Positions 56,117 to 64,000 of a stretch of DNA of 64,000 bases are shown one piece after another. Position 1 is the first letter of the stretch. Each line of letters begins with the position of its first letter. The notes below the pieces were generated by a model. It made no database searches, was not told where the DNA came from, and saw only the letters and a list, made by a program, of their open reading frames with translations. The position numbers and the translations under genes are program-made. The DNA is from Argopecten irradians (lineage: Eukaryota > Mollusca > Bivalvia > Pectinida > Pectinidae), in contig NC_091135.1 in NCBI RefSeq assembly GCF_041381155.1, positions 54,325,997 to 54,389,996 on the forward strand. Reading direction: 5' to 3'.

Positions 56117-57742
56117 ATGCAGCAATCTCATATGATGACTGACCAAGGTGAACAAGGAAAGTCGTGGATGCTCTATCATATTCTAGATAGGTACATAGGG
56201 AGTCGGCAAGTGGTGGCCATCAGGAGGAAAACTACGCTTCTATTTGATCAGATTGCACAACGAACCAAGCACCCCGTAAAAATATTCTCCACCGGAAGTT
56301 CAGCAGAAGGAATGGAAATGAAAGGCTCAGATATGGACTACATGATGATTGACAGCTACGTTAAAGTGTTGAGTGGTGATGAAGACGTCCGATGTGTAGA
56401 GGACAGTCCAGAGAAGACTGTGTTTGTAATGAGAGACACGAACAGTCGACCTGGGTATGTGATATTACAACTAGTTAATTTAGGAGAAGAAGGATGTACT
56501 CATATGGCGGACTCCATTGTCTCAGTAGGGGACCAGCAATTTATATCCAGTGAAATATACACCCACTTATATGCCGAGTCAGGGAACATGGAAACCCACG
56601 GGCCCGCTGTTAGTCTGATGAAAGAACACGACGACAACGAAGCTAAAGGTGACTTTGATTTTTCTCACTCTTTCCCATGTACTAGTTGGCCGCGGCAAGC
56701 CAATGAGTGGCGGAATAGGCCTAGATTGTATGGATGGCCAAATGAGACATTGAGGTATCAGATAGTTAAAGGTGGATGCCATCTTGTTCCTGTAGGCGAT
56801 AAGACATCCTCTGGTGCATTCCTACAATGGCGAATATCCTTTACAACAGCGGAAAGAAAACTCATTCACTCTCTTACTCACGTCCAATTTCTTGTGTACG
56901 GCCTTCTCAAATACTTGCTCAAGCAGATTGCGGATGCTTTGAAACAACTATTGGGCGATACAGAGGTTGTATCCTCGTACATACTCAAAACAACCGTATT
57001 CTATGCTGTGGAAAACACGCCCGAATCATTCTGGAAAGAGGAGAATATATTCCATGGTTTCATGTTTTGTATCAAGATTTTAATCTATTGGGTCCATGCT
57101 GGATACTGTCCAAACTATTTCATTAGCAATAATAATATGATTTTCGGTAAAGTTCACGGCGAAAACCAAAAAAGACTGCTTAGTTTCCTAGTTGAGCTAT
57201 ATGGTATAACATGGGACTGTCTTTCCATTGGAGAATACATACATCCATCCCTAGGACAACTAGTCAGTAGGGTACGTAATGGAGAGTGGCAAATAGCACA
57301 ACCAACACCCACACAATTAGAGAGGGATCACGATTTGAAGACATTTTTGAAAATATTTCCCTTAGCCAATAACTCATTTGTTCTTCCCATCACACTAAAA
57401 AGATTGACCGAGTCCAGTACAGACCTGGACGAATTTATAGGATACTTCACTACAACCAAGGCGTTATGTGCAGGAGGTATCACCATATTTGAGAAGCATC
57501 ATGCCACTGCCAAAGGAAATAAACAGAAGTACAAAGCTCTAAGGATTAGCAAAAGGTTTATGGCGCCATTTTCTTCCGTATGCACAAGTCCGGGCCTGTT
57601 GTTATTGGCAACATTTCACTACCAGACCGGGAATTACATGAAAGCAATAGAGCTTTGTGAACAAATGATATCGTCATTCAAGATGTTTGTTGGTGACGGT
57701 TCTTTTGTCAGTAAGGACATAGAAAAATACAAGCTCATCTAA
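56117..57742 (+). CDS. cGAS-like receptor (Mab-21 / cGLR family)
   Basis: 541 codons in one exon, preceded by an acceptor (ATATTACAG at 56,113). Residues 60-74 carry the nucleotidyltransferase signature: GSS at 60-62, then GSDMDYMMI with Asp72 and Asp74 as the first two metal-binding acids. The Mab-21 core follows (YQIVKGGCHLVPVGDK at 214-229, LQWRISFTTAERKLIHSL at 236-253, SSYILKTTVFYAVE at 286-299). The third catalytic acid of cGAS is not obvious: the strand reads CHLVPVG, so activity is uncertain. Family members sense nucleic acids or other ligands and, when active, make cyclic dinucleotides for STING; bivalves have many copies. The frame stops at TAA 57740-57742 but stays open for 172 more codons, so this is a truncated protein, a polymorphic null, or a sequence error. 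Confidence 0.85.
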   Translation: MQQSHMMTDQGEQGKSWMLYHILDRYIGSRQVVAIRRKTTLLFDQIAQRTKHPVKIFSTGSSAEGMEMKGSDMDYMMIDSYVKVLSGDEDVRCVEDSPEKTVFVMRDTNSRPGYVILQLVNLGEEGCTHMADSIVSVGDQQFISSEIYTHLYAESGNMETHGPAVSLMKEHDDNEAKGDFDFSHSFPCTSWPRQANEWRNRPRLYGWPNETLRYQIVKGGCHLVPVGDKTSSGAFLQWRISFTTAERKLIHSLTHVQFLVYGLLKYLLKQIADALKQLLGDTEVVSSYILKTTVFYAVENTPESFWKEENIFHGFMFCIKILIYWVHAGYCPNYFISNNNMIFGKVHGENQKRLLSFLVELYGITWDCLSIGEYIHPSLGQLVSRVRNGEWQIAQPTPTQLERDHDLKTFLKIFPLANNSFVLPITLKRLTESSTDLDEFIGYFTTTKALCAGGITIFEKHHATAKGNKQKYKALRISKRFMAPFSSVCTSPGLLLLATFHYQTGNYMKAIELCEQMISSFKMFVGDGSFVSKDIEKYKLI

Positions 57743-58261
57743 TGTGGACGAGGATACACGCTCCTACAGAAATGCCAACAGGCATGTGCATACCCTATTC
57801 ATTTCCAACAAGAATCTAAGCACTTTTGCCCGTCGCAACTGCATCTGGAGTTGGAAAGCGTTCCAGGACAACTATTCCTGATTCCACCGCTCCCATACGC
57901 AGTGTTTCTGACTTTGTTGTGTTACAATTTAATGGGAGAAACAACAAAGCGCGACCAAGCTTTGGTCCAGCTCCAAACCATAAAGCATGACGAAGAACAA
58001 GGGGGCAGAGACAATTGGATTGTCCATACGTTCATAGGAATATGTCATGAAATTGTTGGAGACATACAAAGCGCTCTTATCGAGTACAGAAACTCCGCGG
58101 GTGGAACAAGAGTTAGTGAACGTTACAACCCTGCTTGTGAAAGAATCGACCACTTGCAGCGTTTGTACCCATGCGAAGATTGGGGTGAAGACACAACATT
58201 AACTGCTCTATGTGAAGGATGCAAAAATTGTTCCTGTTGCTCTAACTGTAAAATCATTTAA
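57743..58261 (+). pseudogene. Continuation of the cGAS-like frame beyond the stop
   Basis: Same reading frame, open for 172 codons to TAA at 58,261. It encodes CGRGYTLLQKCQQACAYPIH, then helical text resembling TPR-like repeats (FIGICHEIVGDIQSALIEYR) and a Cys-rich end (LCEGCKNCSCCSNCKII). Similar invertebrate Mab-21 proteins carry such a C-terminal helical region, so full length would be about 714 residues. If the stop is real, this part is untranslated. Confidence 0.7.
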
Positions 58262-59079
58262 GACAACTTATCCTCTTGCGTCTTCCTTGTCCATAACTAA
58301 TGTTAAACGTTTGTCTATGTATGAGAGGGAATCTTTGGGTCTTGATCGCAAGCCAACCCAATTGAGATAATGGGCCAGTCGATAAAACAGTAATGACTTT
58401 TGTTAGATTTTTTACTTGTTTACCGGTATAATATGTCTTCACTGAATGGCTTGGACAGTTTTATATTTAAATTTTGGTAATGCGTTCATATAAAGATGAT
58501 ACTGACAGAAGTGTCACGTTTTGGCTCTACTAGTAGTTTTTAATTGAATCTCACTAAGGCTTTTGATCAAAACTAGGGCTTTAAAAAACGTTTACACAAC
58601 ATTAAATAATTTAAATATTATTCTTAGACATGCACTTTCCTGAAGTGACAGGAACCTTATTTTGGAGATCTTATTTACTCAAGCATTTTAAGGTGGACAC
58701 ACATGTTCTATAAACTTTTGACAAATCTTTCTGATCAGAGGCTCATCTGTTTTAGTTTTATTGAATTGCTCGGTAAATGGAAATAACAAATGCAAAATCA
58801 AAACATGCTTCGAATTTTTTTCTTATTTTGGTATTTCATATATCTTGACAGAAAAAGCATTCCTTCCAAGAATGATTTAAAATAGTTACTGATATTTAGA
58901 AATAAGAAGGACCAAATTGTAAATAGCAATATAGCGGAAACATTCGCTTCTACGCGAAAATATCAACAAGTCCTTTGGACGTCCAAATAATAAGACTATA
59001 TACGCAGGCTATGAGAGCACAAAAAACTTTTACACTGTGAATACATGTATGTTAAAATCTGACTTAAATTTTTAATGAT
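58262..59079. other. 3' flank, no gene seen
   Basis: AT-rich intergenic sequence. Short open frames on both strands lack family features. Confidence 0.5.
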
Positions 59080-61320
59080 AACAAGAGGCCCATGGGCCTT
59101 AACGGTCATCTGACTCATTGCACAAAACAACAAAGTCAAAATATAAAGTATTAGTTAACGATTAATATAAACAATACAAGGAACTCCTTTGTTGAATATG
59201 TAAGTTTCTGAAATAGGTAAACGTCATTTGTTGAACAATCTTGGTAGCCCTTCATCCATATATGGTTGTAACACATTCACGGATTAATATAAGGAGGAGT
59301 CTGATTTTAAAGCCAAATTTCAGCAAAGCTCCCATTTTGGACATCCGCCGTACTATCCCCATGGGTCTTAGCTCTGTCCTTTATAAAATATGATTATCCT
59401 CACCTAAAGTTCCCCCTTCTGAATCAATTAAAACCCCTATAGACCAATTTTCCTTGAGATCGGAGACTGAAACCTGAAAACAGGAAGATGGCCAGCGGCC
59501 ATCTTGGAATACCAAAATCTTTACGAAAATGTTTGCATGTTGTTCGGCATCAATCTAAACCCTATAGACCAATTTTCATTGAGATCGGAGACCGAAACCT
59601 AAAAAAAGGAAGTGGGCCAGCTAAAATTAAGAAAATTTGCCCTTTTAGGGCCCCATCCCTCAGCCCCTTGGGGTCGGATCAATCTCATTTATATAAAATA
59701 TGATTGTCCTTCCCACATGATATTTTACACCAAATATAGATGAAATCAATTCAAGGATGAAGGAGGAGTAGGATTTTAAAGCTAAAATTAACAAAATTTG
59801 CCCTTTTGGGGCCCCACCCCTCAGTCCCTAGGGGTCGGACCAGGCTCATTTATATAAAATATGAATGTCCATACCAAATGATGTTTCACACCAAATATGG
59901 ATGAAATCCATCGAAGTATGAAGGAGGAGTAGGATTTTAAAGCTAAAATTAAGAAAATTTGCCCTTTTTTGGGCCCCATCCCTCAGCCCCTAGGGGTCTG
60001 ACCAGGCTCATTTATATAAAATATGATTGTCCTTCCCCAATGATGTTTCACACTAAATATGGATGAAATCCATCCAAGGATGAAAGAGGAGTAGGATTTT
60101 AAAGCTAAAATTAAGAAAATTTGCCCTTTTGGGGCCCCATCCCTCAGCCCCTAGGGGTCGGACCAGGCTCATTTATATAAAATATGATTGTCCTTCCCCA
60201 TTGATGTTTCACACCAAATATGGATGAAATCCATGCAAGGATGAAGGAGGAGTAGGATTTAAAAGCTTAAATTAAAAAAAATTGCACATTTGGAGCCCGC
60301 CCCTCAGCCCCTAGGGATCGGATCTATCTCATTCATATAAAATATGATTGTCCTTCTCCAATGATGTTTCACACCAAATATGGATGAAATCCATCCAAGG
60401 ATGAAGAAGGGGTAGGATTTTAAAGCTAAAATTAAGAAAATTTCCCCTTTTGGGGCCCCACCCCTCAGCCCCTAGGGGTCAGACCAGGCTCATTTATATA
60501 AAATATGATTGTCCATCCCCAATGATGTTTCACACCAAATATGGATGGAATCCATTCAAGGATGAAGGAGGAGTAGGATTTTAAAGCTAAAATTAAGAAA
60601 ATTTGCACTTTTGGGGCCCCACCCCTCAGCCCCTAGGGGTCGGACCCAGCTCATTTATATAAAATATGATTGTCCTTCCCCGATGATGTTTCACACCAAA
60701 TATGGATGAAATCCATCCAATGGTGAAAGAGGAGTAGGATTTTAAAGCTTAAATTAAGAAAATTTGCCCTTTTGGGGCCCCACCCCTCAGCCCCTAGGGG
60801 TTGGACCTAGCTCATTTATATAAAATATGATTGTCTTTCCACGATGATGTTTCACACCAAATATGGATGAAATCCATTCAAGAACGAAGGAGGAGTATGA
60901 TTTTAAAGCTAAAATTAAGAAAATTAGCACTTTTGGGGCCCCACCCCTCAGCCCCTAGGGGTCGGACCAAGCTCAATTATATAAAATATGATTGTCCTTC
61001 CCCGATGATGTTTCACGCCAAATATGGATGAAATCCATCCAATGGTGAAAGAGGAGTAGGATTTTAAAGCTTCAATTAAGAAAATTTGCCCTTTTGGGGC
61101 CCCACCCCTCAGCCCCTAGGGGTCGGACCAGGCTGATTTATATGAAATATGATTGTCCTTCCCCAGTAATGTTTCACACCAAATATGGATGTAATCTGCT
61201 CAAGGGTTAAGGAGGAGTAGGCTTTTGTATAAATAGTCTTACGCACGACGCACGGCGCACGGCGCACGGCGCACGACGACGGACGAAACACGATGACACG
61301 AAGGTCAGATGACCTAAAAA
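59080..61320. mobile_element. Full-length pearl-type element, ~10 core repeats of ~160 bp
   Basis: Left end AACAAGAGGCCCATGGGCCT, then TAACGGTCATCTGAC. The core repeats contain GGAGGAGTAGGATTTTAAAG, GGGGCCCCACCCCTCAGCCC and CACACCAAATATGGATGAAA. The right end has GCACGGCGCACGGCGCACG and GACGACGGACG, then AGGTCAGATGACCTAAAAA. GGTCATCTGA at the left is the inverse of TCAGATGACC at the right, the paired subterminal structure of Helentron-like elements. No protein frame. It ends CTAAAAA like the copies in EXOC2. Confidence 0.88.
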
Positions 61321-61539
61321 GACAAATCGACACAAATATGTTTACTGTAATTTTTAATGAATTAACTTTGATAAAGACATAAATTAACTTTGAGCAATTT
61401 AAGACATACGTTTCTAGAATATATCTTTGTGTGAAAATGTCGATACAAATCACATATTTCCGTGATTAAATCAACCGTGTTGAAAAATCTTGATTATAAA
61501 GTTTGTTAGTATACTTGTACATTGTGAGACAGGGTTTCA

Positions 61540-61675
61540 TAGATTTAGCGTGCGTTCCAATGGAAAGGGTCCATTTGCAGGCCAGTACCAGTTGTACCGG
61601 TACGCGTGGTGTGGTCGCGTTCCTTTTGTACCAAATCGGTACAACTGGTAAGAATTCGCAAATGAAACGCACGGA
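61540..61675. repeat. Imperfect inverted repeat, ~135 bp
   Basis: GTGCGTTCCAATGG with CCAGTTGTACCGGTACGC on the left face TCGGTACAACTGG and AAATGAAACGCAC on the right. Small non-autonomous element or hairpin. Confidence 0.6.
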
Positions 61676-61782
61676 ATGTGTTACCGCAGAGATCTGAAGA
61701 ATATACTCAATTTTTTATTCAATTACTATAGCTTCATAGCAAAAATAGTTTATAAATCCGAGAGAGGCGTTTCCAGGACTAT

Positions 61783-61964
61783 TTACGCTGTGGTACAGAT
61801 ACAGAAGCCGGCATGCTCATCTGACACAGAGTCAGATAAACGGAGTCCGGCTTTCTCCACGATGGTACTCAGCTGATCCAGACTGTATTTACAGCTAAAC
61901 CCGGCTCCTTCGTGGAAGTAAAGACACTCGCCCTTCTCCATCACCAGCTCTATACCTAGTCCAG
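61783..61964 (-). CDS. EgtD-like gene, terminal exon
   Basis: Acceptor AATTTCACAG, starts phase 1. It encodes GLGIELVMEKGECLYFHEGA, then GFSCKYSLDQLSTIVEKAGL, ending HAGFCICTTA and TAA. Confidence 0.85.
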
Positions 61965-63931
61965 CTGTGAAATTAACCAAACACCATCAGATTTTAGGAT
62001 TCTGTCTATAAGATTATATGATTCACAACCTTATCATGTCAGTCCTAGTTTGGACATCAGTATTTGCTGCTAATATTTGTTTATTTATTTCATTTTAAGA
62101 AAGTTTCATTCAACAAAAGGGTTGGCAGCTTATACATAATGTATTTATAAATTCTTTCCTAAAAAGAGTTTCGTTTAACGTCATATTAACAGGCAGGGTC
62201 GTTAAAGGACTACTACATGTAGATCTGGATGGTGGAGTAAAGCCGGAGAAAACGGCCAGTACTTGATAAATGCCCCACATGGGATTCGAACTCGTGACCC
62301 CGAGGTAGAGATCTTGTGGTGATGTCGGCCACTGCGCCTAATATAAGGGAGAGGCCATGGAGGATGTAGTGACAGAGTGCGATATACTGATGATTGTAGT
62401 GACTATCTAAATGACACCACTTAGTCAAACATACTCATACAGGATAGGTACACTTGTACTTACGTATAGGATAGCGGACATCTTCTTTGGCCCGGATGTA
62501 GGCCCTCACATAGCTCATGGACTGTGCATCTTTGTTTGATACGAAATTCACTTCGTACGTAAACTTGGCCATGTCGATGTCACTTCCAGTGTCTTTGTTT
62601 AACCGGACCATAGCGTAGCTTATGAATCGCTGCATTACACCTGTACAGGAAATCAAATATTTAGTTCTCCTAGACCTTATTCGGTTATTAAAGTAAATAG
62701 TCGGGCTAAGGAAGGCTAAAGTCGATAAACATCCAGTGAAATTTCTTTTGAAATATATAAAAAAATCTCATCAAAATCGCTTTGCAAAAATCCTAAACAG
62801 TCATCCCGTCTGGCTATGTCGGTGTTGATATTTCCAAGCATCCTCGCCTGCAACACTAAATCATCATCCAGTTAAATGTGATTTAAGATATTTTTTCGCA
62901 AAACTCTATGTATGCCACCCTTCTCTTGACACTGGATCAGCCATCTTGTTTTCAAGGAATGTGTTGAGAACAAGGGATCTGAGAATTAGTCACAGTTTGT
63001 ATAATTATGGACTTGCCAGACTGCCATAAGACTATTTTAGACGTTTAAGGGGGTCTAGATAAAAACCTGGTAAAAATCATACTCTTTATAGTACTATGTA
63101 AAGTATGATTTCACTGATTTTTGATCTAGATCCCCTAAAACGTAAATGTGGTCTAGACGTGGTCGTTCTGTTTGGCAGCGGATGCTACAGTGAGGTAGCA
63201 CTATACATATCTATATAAACTCCACTCATTCAACAGAATCAAAACACGCATTGTATGTGTATTCACTGATTAGAAACTGGATTACCTGCCGGGTCATCAT
63301 AGGCGTTCATTACAGCACAGCCGTCCTGTGTGACGTCAGCACTAAATACCAGTCGACATTTTTCTAGGAGAAAAAAAAATAAAAATAAAAATGAAAGTTT
63401 TTTTTACATTTCCTCACCATGGGAGTTTACTTTAAATGAGAAAAATTAATAGATGTTAAGTTGGTTTTGTTTTGGTTTATCGACCTATTAACAGTGTAGT
63501 GTCTTTTAAAAAAGTGCCAGGTTTGTTGGTGTGGGGATGTCGGAGTACCCGAAGAAAAGTCACCCGCTAACAGTCAGTACCTGCATCACATGATATTCAA
63601 AATCACAATCCAGAGATGGAGGGCTTAAACCACTCGGCCACCGCGGCCCCAAAAGATGTTTAAGAACAAATGTCAAAGTAAGTGCATTGTAGATGGTCAC
63701 GATAAGGAATACAATTATGAATAAAAAGACAAACGAATGGGAAAATATGAATAGTTATTCGAGAAGAAACATGTAAACACATGACATGGAACCATTTGCG
63801 CATCTATTACACCCGGATATGACGTACCTGTCATCATGGTGGAGATGAGCTTGAGCGTTTCCACCTGGTTATCATATGACAAGTTGATGATGCTGTCGAA
63901 CCATAAAACTATCTTTGGACCTTCTATCTCT
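61783..63931 (-). CDS. EgtD-like SAM-dependent methyltransferase, C-terminal four exons
   Basis: Exons 63828-63931, 63286-63363, 62464-62640 and 61783-61964 read in phase to a TAA. The product is collinear with the C-terminal half of the histidine-specific methyltransferase family (EgtD, Methyltransf_33). GPKIVLWFDSIINLSYDNQV matches the STIGN block. FSADVTQDGCAVMNAYDDPA matches the D-x-V...AYDD block. FSCKYSLDQL with EKAGLRL matches the SCKF...AGL block. EgtD makes hercynine in ergothioneine synthesis. The Asn of STIGN and the Tyr of AYDD, which contact substrate in mycobacterial EgtD as I recall, are kept. The Glu before SCK appears to be Gly, so the substrate may differ. The SAM-binding N-terminal half lies beyond the right edge. 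Any fused oxygenase domain is not visible. Confidence 0.82.
62223..62345 (-). mobile_element. tRNA-derived SINE in an EgtD-like intron
   Basis: Minus strand GGCGCAGTGGCCGACATCAC (A-box region), CGAGTTCGAATCCCATG (B box) and a 3' part CTGGCCGTTTTCTCCGGCTT. That 3' motif is shared by widespread invertebrate SINEs. Confidence 0.7.
62464..62640 (-). CDS. EgtD-like gene, internal exon
   Basis: 177 bases, phase 1 at both ends. It encodes GVMQRFISYAMVRLNKDTGS, then DIDMAKFTYEVNFVSNKDAQ and YVRAYIRAKEDVRYPI, equal to the EgtD stretch after AYDD. Confidence 0.87.
63022..63158. mobile_element. Diverged palindromic MITE, relative of 44.5 kb
   Basis: GCCATAAGACTATTTTAGAC, then GTTTAAGGGGGTCTAGAT, with an inverted partner ending near GTAAATGTGGTC. 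Arms are less alike than in the 44.5 kb copy. Confidence 0.75.
63286..63363 (-). CDS. EgtD-like gene, internal exon (AYDD motif)
   Basis: 78 bases, phase 1 at both ends. It encodes EKCRLVFSADVTQDGCAVMN, then AYDDPAG. Confidence 0.87.
63505..63655 (-). mobile_element. tRNA-derived SINE
   Basis: Minus strand GGTGGCCGAGTGGTTTAAGC (A-box region) and a 3' segment CTTCGGGTACTCCGACATCC followed by ACAAACCTGGCAC. It is similar in its 3' motif to the SINE at 62.2 kb but in a more complete form. Resemblance to RUDI-like bivalve SINEs is tentative. Confidence 0.65.
63828..63931 (-). CDS. EgtD-like gene, first exon in the window
   Basis: 104 bases from phase 2 to phase 1, after TTTGTTACAG. It encodes EIEGPKIVLWFDSIINLSYD, then NQVETLKLISTMMT. 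The gene continues beyond base 64,000. Confidence 0.82.
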
Positions 63932-64000
63932 CTGTAACAAAGTATAACCCACACATAGTCTTAGGATCACATACACATAACAACAGTGAAAGATCCAATG

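Overview
Organism. This is a eukaryotic, gene-sparse, AT-rich and very repeat-rich window, most likely from a bivalve mollusc (a scallop or oyster relative). Three things point there: pearl-type mobile elements with ~157-160 bp core repeats and an ACGG tract; tRNA-derived SINEs of the kind seen in bivalves; and an intron-poor cGAS-like/Mab-21 gene fused to a repeat-rich tail. Species was not determined. Every protein call comes from reading translations and recalled family sequences; no search was run. || Layout. 1.7-5.4 kb (+): 3' exons of a single-pass membrane protein with an LDL-receptor class A module, a transmembrane exon and a cytoplasmic tail; ~45 copies of a 41-bp minisatellite run into the acceptor of the transmembrane exon. 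5.8-9.5 kb: intergenic, with a ~0.9 kb long-inverted-repeat element and a TTAA-flanked MITE. 9.6-44.2 kb (-): the exocyst gene EXOC2/SEC5, with 26 coding exons and a 5' non-coding exon located. One stretch of the protein (the conserved block that reads GDPAWQC in human) has no visible exon. Its introns hold seven main tandem arrays, pearl elements, SINEs, MITEs, an APE-type LINE and a Tc1 transposon. 44.3-46.4 kb: a ~366-bp near-perfect palindrome and plain intergenic DNA. 46.4-54.7 kb: nested elements, with a long-inverted-repeat element split by a broken Gypsy-type LTR retrotransposon that itself carries a SINE. 54.7-58.3 kb (+): a cGAS-like receptor (Mab-21 family) gene, essentially one long frame with a single in-frame stop. 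59.1-61.3 kb: a full-length pearl element. 61.8-63.9 kb (-): the last four exons of an EgtD-like (histidine-type) SAM methyltransferase, running off the right edge. || Main observation. Several EXOC2 minisatellites are built from the gene's own exon-intron boundaries. The donor end of exon 3 is copied dozens of times through the next intron, and the acceptor end of exon 4 is copied four times at the other end of that same intron. The acceptors of exons 17 and 21 are also tandemly copied, and the donor of exon 19 has degenerate copies. The exon 21 duplication keeps an open frame and would add 18 residues. The locus therefore carries very many duplicate splice sites, and repeat growth appears seeded at splice junctions.
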